NCBI GenBank assembly: GCA_040382055.1
Contig: JBEIGE010000001.1
Coordinates: 166,849 to 230,848 of the forward strand
DNA: 64,000 nucleotides
Direction of reading: 5' to 3'
DNA from: JBEIGE01 sp040382055
GTDB taxonomy: Bacteria > Pseudomonadota > Gammaproteobacteria > Burkholderiales > Burkholderiaceae_C
Below the pieces are notes generated by a model, which was not told where the DNA came from, did not search any database, and worked only from the letters and a program-made list of their open reading frames with translations. A program made the translations under genes and the position numbers. Below, one piece after another: positions 52,703 to 62,048 of the stretch (its first letter is position 1; every line of letters starts with the position of its first letter).

Positions 52703-53629
52703 TCATTTCCGCCAAGGCGCAAACTTTAGAGCTTGTTTGGTGTGCTCCAGAAACCTACGCAAACGTGCGGAAGTGCCCGACCGACTGGGAACCAAGGCGA
52801 GCACGGGCGCTTCTTCAAGCTGCCAATCAGCAAGAACACGCACTAAACGCCCCTGCTGGATCAGTGGCGCAGCCTCCCATTCGGAGCGCAACATGAAACC
52901 CATACCTTCCTGAGCCCATTGACTGATAACTTCGCCGTCATTGGATGACATGAAGGGTTTGACCTTGACCTGCACGGCATGTCGGGTCTTGGGATTCTCT
53001 AGGTGCGCGGCAGCAGAAAAGAAACGCCATAGCGCAACGTCTTCATTGTTCTCGCGCAAGCATAAACAATCGGCCTCAGAGAGCTCAGAGGGATGTTGAG
53101 GAATGCCGTGCAGACGAACATATTCCGCGCTGGCGCATACAAACCTATCGTTAGGTGCGAGGTGATGGCGTATCAAAGAAGAGTCTTTGATTACCCCAAT
53201 GTGGAATACCAAGTCCATCCCAGATGTCTCGGCCAAGGGCTTTTCCGATAAGGTGAGACTCGCGACAACTCCGGGATATCGGCTGCAAAAACTTCTAACC
53301 AGAGGTGCCACATAACGGCGTCCAAATCCCAAGGGCGCACCGATGCGCAGGTTTCCTGCCAAAGCAGAGGCAGAGTCTGCGACGACTTCCGGCACGGACT
53401 CCAGCCTATCCAACAAAGCGAGGGCCTCGTCGCGCAGCCTCAAGCCTTCATCAGTAAATGACGACCCACGGGCCGCACGTGAAACCAGATGCACTCCTAG
53501 GGTTTGCTCTATACGTTTAAGTCGCAATGACACCGCGGGCGGCGTGATATTCAAGGCACGTGCAGCAGCGGCCAGCGACCTATTGTGATCAAGGGCGCGA
53601 ATTAGCCGGAGATCTTCAAAATCAAGCAT
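52703..53629 (-). CDS. LysR-family transcriptional regulator
   Basis: This is a 308-residue LTTR. The N-terminal winged helix-turn-helix is at residues ~5-60 (L-A-A-A-A-R-A-L-N-I-T-P-P-A-V-S-L-R-L-K-R-I-E). The effector-binding domain runs from ~88 (N-L-R-I-G-A-P-L-G-F-G-R-R) to the end. It is divergent from the D-amino-acid gene at 53807 and is the obvious candidate for its control, with a palindromic site in between. Confidence 0.93.
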   Translation of the reverse strand: MLDFEDLRLIRALDHNRSLAAAARALNITPPAVSLRLKRIEQTLGVHLVSRAARGSSFTDEGLRLRDEALALLDRLESVPEVVADSASALAGNLRIGAPLGFGRRYVAPLVRSFCSRYPGVVASLTLSEKPLAETSGMDLVFHIGVIKDSSLIRHHLAPNDRFVCASAEYVRLHGIPQHPSELSEADCLCLRENNEDVALWRFFSAAAHLENPKTRHAVQVKVKPFMSSNDGEVISQWAQEGMGFMLRSEWEAAPLIQQGRLVRVLADWQLEEAPVLALVPSRSGTSARLRRFLEHTKQALKFAPWRK

Positions 53630-53646
53630 TAAATCTAGATAAATTC

Positions 53647-53658
53647 TAAGTTAACTTA
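53647..53658. promoter_or_regulatory. Candidate LysR operator palindrome
   Basis: TAAGTTAACTTA is a perfect 12-bp palindrome 17 bp upstream of the regulator start, in the AT-rich divergent intergenic region. It contains the LysR-type T-N11-A spacing in its surroundings. Regulation of both sides is inferred from position only. Confidence 0.4.
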
Positions 53659-53806
53659 AAGTTAAACACAGATTACCTCAAAAAACCTATATTGGTGGCA
53701 TCCCATACTGTAAGGGTGCGAAAGTCGCATCAATCCAGGGTGGGACAGGATTGCACGTGCGGCTTTCGTCCGTGCACACCGTTCAACCTTTAAGTTCCAC
53801 GACATC

Positions 53807-54961
53807 ATGAACTTGACCGACACGCTCTCGCAGCTTGAAACACCCGTACTCCTCCTCGACGAAAGCAGGATGAACAGCAACATCGAACGCATGCAAAAGC
53901 GAATGGACCACTTTGGCGTCAAGTTCAGACCTCATGCAAAAACCAGCAAGTGTTTTGAGGTCGTTCGCCGACAGATCGCGGCAGGCGCGCAAGGTATCAC
54001 CGTGTCTACCCTTAAGGAGGCCGAGCGATTTCACGCTGCCGGAATCGAGGACATTCTTTACGCCGTGGCCATCATTCCCGCCAAGTTCGGACATGCACTC
54101 AGGCTCATTCAGTCAGGATTAAAGCTAACGCTGTTGGTGGAATCCGTTGCAGCAGCAAAACAGCTTACCCAATTTGGCATTGAACATCGACAGAAATTTG
54201 ACGTGCTCATCGAAGTTGACACGGATAGCCACCGTTCTGGCATAGCACCCGAGGCACAACTACTGCTGGACGTAGCCAATGCACTGCGCGTAGAGGGCGA
54301 ACACGGAGCGCAACTGCGCGGTGTCATGACGCATGCCGGAAGCTCCTATGCACTGCATTCGGAGGAAAAGCTTGTAGCCATAGCCGAGCAGGAGAGGATT
54401 GGATGCGTGCGCGCAGCGCATCGCCTTCGGTCTGCTGGTCACTTGTGTGAAATCGTCAGTGTAGGGTCTACGCCCACTGCATTGAGCGCACGGTCACTGG
54501 AAGGTGTTACAGAGGTGCGTGCTGGTGTGTACGTCTTCTTCGATCTGGTGATGGCAGAAATTGGCATTTGCAAAAAAGAAGATATCGCACTTTCCGTTCT
54601 ATGCACGGTGATAGGGCATCGCCCCCAAGCGGGTTGGATCATCACCGACGGAGGCTGGATGGCCATGAGTCGCGATAGAGGAACCCAAAAGCAACCGCAC
54701 GACTATGGCTATGGTCTGGTTTGCGACATTGCTGGCAGTCCGATCGAGGGCTTGATTTTCAATGAGGCGAATCAAGAGCATGGAGTACTTGCCTGGACGG
54801 GAGACGCCTCGCTAGATATCGAACAATGCTTTCCAATTGGCAGCCAGTTTCGGGTTGTTCCGAACCACGCATGTGCCACGGGTGCACAGCATGCGGCTTA
54901 TCAGGTCTTGTCTGCTGACGGCACTTCAGTAGCTACGTGGGGCCGCTTCAGCGGCTGGTAG
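53807..54961 (+). CDS. D-serine dehydratase / D-threonine aldolase-like PLP enzyme
   Basis: This fold-type III PLP enzyme has 384 residues. The alanine racemase-like N-terminal barrel carries the PLP Lys in R-P-H-A-K-T-S-K (about residue 45). The C-terminal D-serine dehydratase-like domain has P-N-H-A-C-A-T, whose His and Cys bind the metal. This class cleaves D-serine to pyruvate and ammonia, or D-threonine-type substrates to glycine and aldehyde. A RidA gene and an amino-acid receptor follow, which favours a deamination that releases a 2-aminoacrylate-like intermediate. Confidence 0.9.
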   Translation: MNLTDTLSQLETPVLLLDESRMNSNIERMQKRMDHFGVKFRPHAKTSKCFEVVRRQIAAGAQGITVSTLKEAERFHAAGIEDILYAVAIIPAKFGHALRLIQSGLKLTLLVESVAAAKQLTQFGIEHRQKFDVLIEVDTDSHRSGIAPEAQLLLDVANALRVEGEHGAQLRGVMTHAGSSYALHSEEKLVAIAEQERIGCVRAAHRLRSAGHLCEIVSVGSTPTALSARSLEGVTEVRAGVYVFFDLVMAEIGICKKEDIALSVLCTVIGHRPQAGWIITDGGWMAMSRDRGTQKQPHDYGYGLVCDIAGSPIEGLIFNEANQEHGVLAWTGDASLDIEQCFPIGSQFRVVPNHACATGAQHAAYQVLSADGTSVATWGRFSGW

Positions 54962-55085
54962 TTGGCGTGTAAGCCCTCGAGCGCTGACTTTACTAATGAC
55001 TTGCAAAAAGATCGAACCATTTCGGCACCGCGCAGCAGGCTATTTGATGCTGCGTGGGTTAATTCTTCATTTAAGGACTTCCAGT

Positions 55086-55493
55086 ATGAGTACAACCTCT
55101 GCTATCCAGCTCATTAACAGCGCCCTCATTTCCCAGCCCGGCGGGCACTACTCCCATGTGTGCACAGCAGCCGGATTTGTGTATATCTCGGGACAGCTCC
55201 CTATCGAACCGGACGGGACACCTTTGGCAGGTCAAGCCTTTGACGTACAGGTACGCCGCGTACTGGCTAACGTTGATAGTTGCCTTGACTCAGTTGGATT
55301 GAATGCCGACAGCCTTGTCCAAGTGCGAGTCTATGTCACTGACATCAAGAACTGGCCCCGATTCAATCAGATGTATGCGCAATGGATTGGCAATCACCGA
55401 CCAGCGCGAGCTGTAGCGGGGGTGTCTGAGCTTCATTTTGGACTTGACGTTGAAATTGAAGCGGTCGCGTTGGCCCGCGATCAAAACAGATAA
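55086..55493 (+). CDS. RidA/YjgF family 2-iminoacid deaminase
   Basis: This is a ~135-residue RidA-fold protein. The family motifs are G-G-H-Y-S-H-V, V-Y-I-S-G-Q-L-P, the R-V-Y-V-T-D segment and R-P-A-R-A-V-A-G-V, which supplies the Arg that holds the carboxylate. It hydrolyses reactive enamines/imines from PLP dehydratases to keto acids. ATG 55086 is chosen; longer in-frame starts add non-family residues. Its position after a D-serine dehydratase-like gene fits this role exactly. Confidence 0.93.
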   Translation: MSTTSAIQLINSALISQPGGHYSHVCTAAGFVYISGQLPIEPDGTPLAGQAFDVQVRRVLANVDSCLDSVGLNADSLVQVRVYVTDIKNWPRFNQMYAQWIGNHRPARAVAGVSELHFGLDVEIEAVALARDQNR

Positions 55494-55585
55494 AACCGCC
55501 CCTTCGAACCGTGGCTATCTTTTGCGGCAGGTTTTTCGAACTCACTGCTCCCCCTTTCCCACACTTATTTACTGGAGATTTTTTG

Positions 55586-56494
55586 ATGATGAAACAAAAG
55601 ATTGCATTGGCCGCTTTGGCCGCTGCTCTAGGCACCACAGGCAGCGCATCTGCGCAGGCTAACAGCACCATTACTAAAGCTCAGGCTAATGGCAGCATCA
55701 CCATGGGCGTTCGTGATTCATCGGGGGCATTGTCGTACACGCTGGGAGACGGCAAATATGCCGGGTATCACGTTGAAGTGTGCCAGCGCATCATTGCCAA
55801 CCTGGAAAAAGCCGTTGGCAGAAAGCTGGAAGTCAGATATCTCCCCGTGACATCGCAAAACCGCATTCCCCTGGTGCAAAACGGCACGGTCGATATTGAG
55901 TGCGGCTCCACCACCAACACTGCCACCCGCCAGAAGGACGTATCTTTTGCGTTGACCACTTTTGTGGAAGAAGTACGTATTGCCGTCAAAGCCCATTCTG
56001 AAATCACCTCGCTGACCCAGCTCAACGGTAAGAGTGTAGCCACCACAGCTGGCACCACCTCGGTACAACTGCTGCGCAAGCACGAGCGTGCGGCGGGCGT
56101 GGACTTCAAAGAAATACTTGGAAAGGACCATGCCGAGAGCTTCTTACTACTGGAGTCCGGCCGTGCAGATGCCTTTGTGATTGACGGACAGGTGCTGGCT
56201 GGCAACATTGCAACCGCCAAGAATCCGGCCGACTACAAGATAGTAGGTGAAGTCATTAGCGTCGAGCCCATTGCCATCATGATGCGCAAGGATGACCTAG
56301 CCTTCAAAAAAATGGCCGATGACACCATCCGCGACATGATTAAGTCCGGCGATATGGTCAAGATTTACGACAAATGGTTTGTGCAGCCCATTCCCCCGAA
56401 GAACACCCGCTTGGGTTTGCCTGCCAGTGACGCCACCAGGGGTGCTTGGGCTGCGCCGAACGACAAGCCTGCAGAAGACTACGCAAAGAAGTAA
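55586..56494 (+). CDS. Amino-acid ABC transporter substrate-binding protein (glutamate/aspartate GltI-like)
   Basis: This type II periplasmic receptor has ~302 residues. A signal peptide (M-M-K-Q-K-I-A-L-A-A-L, cleavage A-S-A-Q) precedes G-V-R-D-S-S-G-A-L, G-Y-H-V-E-V-C, V-D-I-E-C-G-S-T-T-N-T and the hinge T-T-A-G-T-T-S. G-S-T-T-N-T is characteristic of glutamate/aspartate receptors. A GGAG site precedes ATG 55586. No permease or ATPase genes follow, so it must use partners encoded elsewhere. It closes the D-amino-acid module. Confidence 0.9.
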   Translation: MMKQKIALAALAAALGTTGSASAQANSTITKAQANGSITMGVRDSSGALSYTLGDGKYAGYHVEVCQRIIANLEKAVGRKLEVRYLPVTSQNRIPLVQNGTVDIECGSTTNTATRQKDVSFALTTFVEEVRIAVKAHSEITSLTQLNGKSVATTAGTTSVQLLRKHERAAGVDFKEILGKDHAESFLLLESGRADAFVIDGQVLAGNIATAKNPADYKIVGEVISVEPIAIMMRKDDLAFKKMADDTIRDMIKSGDMVKIYDKWFVQPIPPKNTRLGLPASDATRGAWAAPNDKPAEDYAKK

Positions 56495-56678
56495 TTTCGC
56501 ACTCGGCAGGAGGCAAATATGACCAGTGACAGGCAAGTATTTTTGAACGGCGATGGCAGCGGTAGCGTCTACCTGCAAAGGATGCGGTGCACTTGGGGTA
56601 GCGGGTCGATGGCTACATGATAAGTTGAATCGAAACCCCATTTCCTGATCAAGCGGAATGCCGTAAAGCGGTCCTTAG

Positions 56679-56730
56679 CGAAAGTCTGCACCTGGCCCTG
56701 AGCTGCACTCGACCCAAAGCGGAGATTCGC
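56679..56730 (+). repeat. Second dispersed repeat, copy C; otherwise gene-free gap 56495-56945
   Basis: CTGCACCTGGCCC then CGACCCAAAGCGGAGATTCG matches parts of copies at 52335 and 63855. The rest of this 450-bp gap has no gene I can support. Confidence 0.6.
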
Positions 56731-56945
56731 TCTTGCAGTTTGGACGCCCGGAAGCTGACATTCATCGGTGTATGAATACTCGGCCGGAATGACCGCCTCT
56801 TTGAAATCCTAGTCAATTAGCGGGATTCACGTGATGACCAGAATCTGTCCTAATGGCCATCACCCTTACTGTTCGATATGGACTCCAAAGCTCAGTGCTA
56901 CGGAAAATGGGCGGTAGGTTGAAACCTGTTTGATACCTTGCGAAA

Positions 56946-57506
56946 TCACCACCTCATGAAGGGCGGTGGTGATAGTGGATGCTTTGCAAACCATCCCCCG
57001 GCTGCTTTGATCAGCATCTTGTGAAAGCCTGCATTGGGGAACTGGCGTTTTACTTTCGCAAAGTAGGGCCTGGGCACACCACCCAATAGGAGTCCGAGAG
57101 AAAAGTCGGCCAAGTCTGCACGCCTGAAGACTTCCAGCAGTGGATACTTTTCAGCTAATTCTCCTTTGATTGCACGCACCTTGTGGTGGAGGTCAATGAG
57201 CAAAGTGACTTCCTCCTCCCATTGATTCAGTTGATTGGCATGCAGGTATGCGACCGATTCACGGATCGAGGGCGGCAGGTAGTCGACGGTATGGTCAGAC
57301 CAAATGCCGATGTCATGGTGACAGGCGGCGATGATGAGTTTCTTGCGATCTTCTTCGGTGCACGGAGCTAACGCAAAGCAGCAGTGCAACATGCGATACA
57401 CATGATTTTTGTATCCGTCGAAATCAACCCCAATGCGTGTCTGCCAGGGTTGAAGAATTTGCTCAACCAAAGGTAGCTCTGAATAGACCGTAGTTTCATA
57501 TTTCAT
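56946..57506 (-). CDS. HD-domain phosphohydrolase-like protein
   Basis: This 186-residue protein (from ATG 57506) has the HD-type motif A-C-H-H-D-I-G-I-W with upstream His (H-V-Y-R-M-L-H) and downstream L-I-D-L-H-H-K. The pattern of His/Asp ligands suggests a metal-dependent hydrolase of nucleotides or related phosphates. It is divergent from the GlxA-type regulator gene, 100 bp away. The substrate is unknown. Confidence 0.8.
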   Translation of the reverse strand: MKYETTVYSELPLVEQILQPWQTRIGVDFDGYKNHVYRMLHCCFALAPCTEEDRKKLIIAACHHDIGIWSDHTVDYLPPSIRESVAYLHANQLNQWEEEVTLLIDLHHKVRAIKGELAEKYPLLEVFRRADLADFSLGLLLGGVPRPYFAKVKRQFPNAGFHKMLIKAAGGWFAKHPLSPPPFMRW

Positions 57507-57605
57507 ATAGTCCCCAACAAGTTTCTGTGTTGGCAAGAATTTTGTCGAGTGATGCTCATATTGCTAAGTGGCTCATTTGACAAGGATCAGTAAGATTGGG
57601 CCAAT

Positions 57606-58583
57606 ATGCAGAAACCTGAAACTTCTACCGATTCGATCACTGTCGTTACATTCGATCTGATCAGCCCCTTTCACTTGGCCACGCCGTGCGTGGTGTTCGG
57701 CGAGAGTCACCCGGGTTGCCCACCGATCGACTTCAAAGTCTGTGCCGCTGAGTCAGGCAGGCTGCGTACGTCTGCTGGTTTCGATATCGACGTTCGCTAT
57801 GGACTGTCGGCACTGCAACATGCCGCTATCATCATCGTGCCTAGTTGGCGTGATGTCGCAGAAAGTCCTCCGGAGTCACTGCTCAAAGCTTTGAATGTTG
57901 CGCACGAGCGCGGCGCGAAGATTGTGGGCCTTTGCTTGGGCGCGTTTGTCTTGGCTGAAGCTGGTTTGTTGAATGGGCGCAAGGCGACGACCCATTGGGC
58001 CTATGCAAAAGACTTTGAGGCGCGGTATCCCGCTGTTCAATTGGATGCCGATGTGCTCTATGTGGAAGACCGGGGAGTGGTCACTTCTGCCGGCACGGCG
58101 GCTGGGCTCGACTGTTGCCTGTTCCTGCTGCGCCAAATGCATGGCTCTCAAGTGGCTAATAGTGTGGCTCGGCGTTTGGTGATTTCTCCGCACCGGCAGG
58201 GTGGACAGGCCCAATTCATCGAACAACCCATACCCATCACTGCAGCAAATTCTCGCCTCTCTGATTTGTTTGACTGGATTCGCGAGAACCTTCACCTCAC
58301 TCACACCGTAGACGCCCTGGCTGAGCGCACCTTCATGAGCCGGCGAACCTTTACCCGGCAGTTCAAGCAGCTGACGGGCATGGGCGTTTTGTCGTGGTTG
58401 CTGTCTGAGCGGCTGGCCTATGCCCAGCGACTTTTGGAGTCCACCGGCGGATCCATTGAGTTTGTTGCTGAGCGCGCTGGTTTCGGATCGGTGGAATCAT
58501 TGCGATTGCATTTCCGCCGTCAATTTGGAATTGCACCGACGGAATGGAGAAAGCAATTTCGGTTCCCAGAAAGAAACCGATAG
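57606..58583 (+). CDS. GlxA-family AraC-type transcriptional regulator
   Basis: This 325-residue regulator has an N-terminal DJ-1/PfpI-like domain (residues ~10-190, with the elbow G-L-C-L-G-A-F-V-L-A-E-A-G-L-L) and a C-terminal AraC double HTH (R-T-F-T-R-Q-F-K, G-F-G-S-V-E-S-L-R-L-H-F-R-R). The Cys in G-L-C-L-G-A sits at the position of the DJ-1 reactive cysteine. GlxA-like regulators respond to small molecules or to glycine betaine/arginine catabolism. Likely targets are the HD gene (divergent) or the EamA exporter downstream. Confidence 0.92.
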   Translation: MQKPETSTDSITVVTFDLISPFHLATPCVVFGESHPGCPPIDFKVCAAESGRLRTSAGFDIDVRYGLSALQHAAIIIVPSWRDVAESPPESLLKALNVAHERGAKIVGLCLGAFVLAEAGLLNGRKATTHWAYAKDFEARYPAVQLDADVLYVEDRGVVTSAGTAAGLDCCLFLLRQMHGSQVANSVARRLVISPHRQGGQAQFIEQPIPITAANSRLSDLFDWIRENLHLTHTVDALAERTFMSRRTFTRQFKQLTGMGVLSWLLSERLAYAQRLLESTGGSIEFVAERAGFGSVESLRLHFRRQFGIAPTEWRKQFRFPERNR

Positions 58584-58894
58584 AAATCCTTAACTCTTTA
58601 TGGGAATCCGCTGTTGGCTGGTAGAAACTAGTTGCTGGCAATGCAAGGCATCTGACAAATGGATTTGGTAGCACGCAATCATCAGATGTCGCGAAATTGT
58701 GAATTTTTCGGAGCCTTTCTTAGCTTCCTTACGGAACCCGACGGTCACGAGTGTCCTCCTCTGGCCCAGTGGCGACTACTGGTTTACCGCAATAGGGGCA
58801 ATTGGCGAGTGCCAGGAATATGTAAGGCCAGCGCTCCAACTAAAGAGCAAAAACTCGGAAATTCCCTTGGGGGTCCATCGCCGACAATTAGTGG
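58584..58894. other. Intergenic gap with no supported gene
   Basis: The 311 bp between the GlxA-type regulator and the EamA exporter hold short open frames without recognisable domains. One (58699 onward) has coding-like composition but no start signal and no family, and may be decayed coding sequence. Confidence 0.4.
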
Positions 58895-59806
58895 ATGAAT
58901 CAAACGCTGAGCATGCGTCACTTCCTTTTGGCGCTGGCCGTCGTCGCGGTCTGGGGCAGCAATTTTGTCGTAATCAAACTCGCTTTGGCTCAGATGCCGC
59001 CATTGCTGTTTGCCACCTTGCGTTTTGCCGTTGTGGTGCTGCCGGCAGTGTTTGTGCTTAAGCGACCGGAAGTGCCCTGGAAAAACTTAGCTGGCTATGG
59101 CTTGCTCATCGGTGTTGGCCAGTTCGGCATTTTGTTTGTCGCGATGAACGGTTATATATCACCCGGCTTGGCCTCACTGGTGATTCAGATTCAGGTGTTT
59201 TTCACAATCGGCCTGTCGATGTGGATGTCGGGCGAGCACTTGCAACGCGTTCAGTGGATCGCTTTGGCAATGGCCACTGCAGGTATTGCCATCATTCTCC
59301 AGCATACCGATGGAACCACAACGGTTCTGGGTCTCGGTTTGATCCTGTTGGCAGCTCTTTCCTGGGCCGGCGGGAACATCGTGGCGCGCGAAGCCGGGCG
59401 AGTGAACATGGTGGCCTACGTGGTCTGGTCCAGCCTCTTCGCCGTGCCGCCACTTTTCACGCTTTCAATCATGGTGGAAGGCTGGCCAGCGATTGAAGCG
59501 GGTGTTCGGACTGCTTCCTCGGCCACTTGGCTGGCTGTGCTGTGGCAGGCTTGGGGGAACTCGTTGTTTGGCTACGCGGCTTGGGGTTGGTTGTTGGCGC
59601 GCTATCCGGCGGCGACCATCACACCAATGGCGTTGCTGATACCGCTGTTCGGCATGGGCAGCGCCGCCGTGTGGCTCGGTGAGAGTCTTCCAGCCTGGAA
59701 AATCACCGCCGCAGCCTTGGTCATGGGTGGCTTGGCGCTCAACCTCTTGTGGCCCAAGTGGCAATTACGGCAAGCGACCAGAGCAAGCTCATCGGAACAT
59801 GACTAA
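58895..59806 (+). CDS. EamA/DMT-superfamily transporter
   Basis: This ten-helix inner-membrane protein, 303 residues, has two EamA repeats. The N-terminal half has W-G-S-N-F-V-V-I-K, the second half W-A-G-G-N-I-V-A-R-E and the late L-I-P-L-F-G-M-G-S-A-A-V-W-L-G-E. These carriers usually export amino acids or metabolites. The start is ATG 58895 or ATG 58913. It follows the GlxA-type regulator. Confidence 0.92.
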   Translation: MNQTLSMRHFLLALAVVAVWGSNFVVIKLALAQMPPLLFATLRFAVVVLPAVFVLKRPEVPWKNLAGYGLLIGVGQFGILFVAMNGYISPGLASLVIQIQVFFTIGLSMWMSGEHLQRVQWIALAMATAGIAIILQHTDGTTTVLGLGLILLAALSWAGGNIVAREAGRVNMVAYVVWSSLFAVPPLFTLSIMVEGWPAIEAGVRTASSATWLAVLWQAWGNSLFGYAAWGWLLARYPAATITPMALLIPLFGMGSAAVWLGESLPAWKITAAALVMGGLALNLLWPKWQLRQATRASSSEHD

Positions 59807-59829
59807 CAACGTCGTAGTTTTAAGAGGGA

Positions 59830-60549
59830 TCAGGATGTACCGTCCAACTTATCTTGTACACCGGCTGGCGCAGCGCTGCGCAGATAGTCGGCCAGTCTTT
59901 TTCCTGGTTCGTCCGTGAACTGTCCGTCCTTACCGTCTATCGGAAGCACGTTCGATATCCGGTCCAAGCGAAAGCTGCGGAATCCTTCCCGCACCTCGCA
60001 CCAGGCAGCTAAAGTCCAGACTTTTCCCCAATAAAAGCTGCCCAGAGGCCGCAAGATTCTTTGCGTTAAGCGCTCGGATGCGTCCGTGTACTGCAGATAG
60101 ACCTTGCGGTGTGCTTGTGTAGCTTCGCGCAAGGTTTGCAGGGTGGCTTGCACCGCGGGATCAAGCCCTATGGGCGGAGCGTATACGGCCATGCTTTGCG
60201 CGGCGACGCGTGAAGCGGCTGGCAGGGCTGAATAAATCTTACCTAGCGCCACTTGTGACGCCTTCGCCAAAGCCGGATCTTGCCAGACCTGTGCCATGCG
60301 TACCGAAGCGACAAGCGCTCTTGCTTCGTCCTCTGTAAACATCAGCGGCGGCATATCAAATCCCTGTCCGATTCGATATCCCACGCCTGCCTCGCCCTCA
60401 ATGGGTACACCCTGATGCTGCAAATCCGCGACAGCGCGGTAGATCGTTCGCTCGGAGACCTCCAGACGCTGCGCAAGAAATGCTGCCGTGGTTAAGCGAC
60501 GCCCACGGATGAGCTGAACGATTTGAAACAGACGATCCGTACGGCGCAT
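59830..60549 (-). CDS. HTH/WYL-domain transcriptional regulator (YafY family)
   Basis: This 239-residue regulator has an N-terminal winged HTH (R-L-F-Q-I-V-Q-L-I-R-G-R, S-E-R-T-I-Y-R-A-V-A-D-L) and a WYL ligand-binding domain from ~140 (K-V-Y-L-Q-Y-T-D, W-T-L-A-A-W-C-E-V-R). WYL regulators sense nucleotides or nucleic acid. It is last in a minus-strand run with EVE and VOC genes and may regulate them. Confidence 0.91.
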   Translation of the reverse strand: MRRTDRLFQIVQLIRGRRLTTAAFLAQRLEVSERTIYRAVADLQHQGVPIEGEAGVGYRIGQGFDMPPLMFTEDEARALVASVRMAQVWQDPALAKASQVALGKIYSALPAASRVAAQSMAVYAPPIGLDPAVQATLQTLREATQAHRKVYLQYTDASERLTQRILRPLGSFYWGKVWTLAAWCEVREGFRSFRLDRISNVLPIDGKDGQFTDEPGKRLADYLRSAAPAGVQDKLDGTS

Positions 60550-60613
60550 CGGTAGGGCGGCTTAAGTGGCGCTTTAGTCCAGTGTCTCCATATGGTAACT
60601 GCCTGATCTGCGA

Positions 60614-61084
60614 CTAAAGGTGCAGTATCAGCGCATCTGCTTGCATGGCATTTGCAATTAGACGCATATCAGCATCCGTCACCATGAACAAGCCAAAGCG
60701 AAACTTGTAACCCCATCGGGCACGGTCTTTCACAAACTCGAAGTGGTCTAAAAGTGGGATGATGGAAGTTTCAATGGCAGGAACATAGGTCACATCGCGT
60801 CGAAACGGCTCGAACCCACCTCCCATATTGACCGCGTAAGGCTCGCCCGGCTGAACGACTCCAATGGAGACAAAGCTTTGCAGTCGATCTTTGCCGCCCA
60901 TGGTGACAGCCGGCGCATAGTAGGCCACGCGGTCGCCTGGTTGCACGCGTTTAAGGGGGCCACACTTACCCTGGCAAACTTGCATAAAGCCATGCGCAGG
61001 GTTTTCACAACCCCGGCGCGCATGCTCTGCGCTGGCGACAGCGATCCAGTTCTTGCGCACGTTGGAAATGTCAAGTAAGGGCAT
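60614..61084 (-). CDS. EVE domain protein
   Basis: This 156-residue protein (from ATG 61084, M-P-L-L-D-I-S-N-V) has the EVE (PUA-like) fold: W-I-A-V-A-S-A-E-H near the start, P-G-D-R-V-A-Y-Y-A-P, S-F-V-S-I-G-V-V and F-R-R-D-V-T-Y. EVE domains bind modified bases in DNA or RNA. The start overlaps the VOC gene by 14 bp. Its partner is unknown. Confidence 0.86.
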   Translation of the reverse strand: MPLLDISNVRKNWIAVASAEHARRGCENPAHGFMQVCQGKCGPLKRVQPGDRVAYYAPAVTMGGKDRLQSFVSIGVVQPGEPYAVNMGGGFEPFRRDVTYVPAIETSIIPLLDHFEFVKDRARWGYKFRFGLFMVTDADMRLIANAMQADALILHL

Positions 61085-61448
61085 GCAGCCCCACTCGGTT
61101 ACCGTCCAGATCGGTGATGTGGGCAAAAAATCCCATACCCGGTGGCAAAGCCTGGCGCGGCAGTGTCACACGCCCGCCCGCAATCAGGACCCGCTCCAAG
61201 GCCGCATCAAGTGACGGTGTTGCGTCGAGGTAAACCAACACGCCACCTGTTGACTCTACAGAAGCAGTAGGACCCATCATCAGTGCGCCGCCAACGCCGC
61301 CTGCATCTTTGTCGAAGCTGAATACAGCTGCCTTGGAGGGCCCCATGTCTTCATTGCGCATTGGTTTGCCCAAAATGGCTTCGTAAAAGGCCTGCGCTTT
61401 ATCCAATTGGAGGGTGGGTATTTCAAACCAGCTGATGGTGTTTTTCAT
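61071..61448 (-). CDS. VOC family protein (glyoxalase/bleomycin-resistance-like)
   Basis: This 125-residue protein starts M-K-N-T-I-S-W-F-E-I-P-T-L-Q-L-D-K-A. It has G-F-F-A-H-I-T-D-L-D-G-N-R-V-G-L-H, the usual C-terminal VOC motif with a metal-ligand-like Glu/His. It is transcribed with EVE and WYL genes. The substrate is unknown. Confidence 0.9.
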   Translation of the reverse strand: MKNTISWFEIPTLQLDKAQAFYEAILGKPMRNEDMGPSKAAVFSFDKDAGGVGGALMMGPTASVESTGGVLVYLDATPSLDAALERVLIAGGRVTLPRQALPPGMGFFAHITDLDGNRVGLHALT

Positions 61449-61484
61449 GGAGTGCCCTTTCTGAATAAGAAAAGACGAAATCAT

Positions 61485-62048
61485 GCGGGAGTCCTGCTGA
61501 CAACGTGGTGTCAGTAGGACTCAGACTCAAAAACAAAGATGTAGGTCAAGACAAACCAGATGTAGTGATCTCGGTTGACCGCATTTCAAGTTCAATCCGA
61601 CCAGACTCGCAAATTGACGAATTTTTGCGCCCCATTGGCGAGCATTCACTGTGTTCTTGAACGCCCCGTTTGCGGTGCGCAGATTGCAACCGTCTAAGTC
61701 GGTAAAGTCCCTAGTGGAGTCTCCCGATTTTTCCTGAACCTGAATTTCAATAAATGGGTGGCAGGCAAGGTAAGCGTTATTCCAATTCCAGGGTTTCTGT
61801 TCAACCGATGGGAAGTTTTACACCCTGACTTGGGGTTACTCCCCAGCCAAGGTTAAATATCTCACCCGGCTAACACAACTGTGCTCATGAACACCGTTAA
61901 AGCCTTCTGAAGGGTGCATGCGCCAACAAGAGCAATCAAAGTCTAGTTTCTTGGCGAAAATATTTTGAATAGTTCTAAAAATCTGAACCCTTTTGTGCAG
62001 GTGCGTGCTCTAGTCAAAGGCCAGTTACTTCATCTTAAAGGCTTAACT
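61485..62048. other. Intergenic gap, no supported gene
   Basis: This 564-bp divergent region lies between the VOC gene and the DUF2892/sigma pair. I see only a weak hairpin near 61826-61852 (CTTGGGG...CCAAG). No coding frame or RNA gene is supported. Confidence 0.4.

Noticed and set aside
53466..53480. CGCACGTGAAACC as a further parS site
   Set aside because: Only the right half matches; the left arm does not fit and the position is far from parAB.
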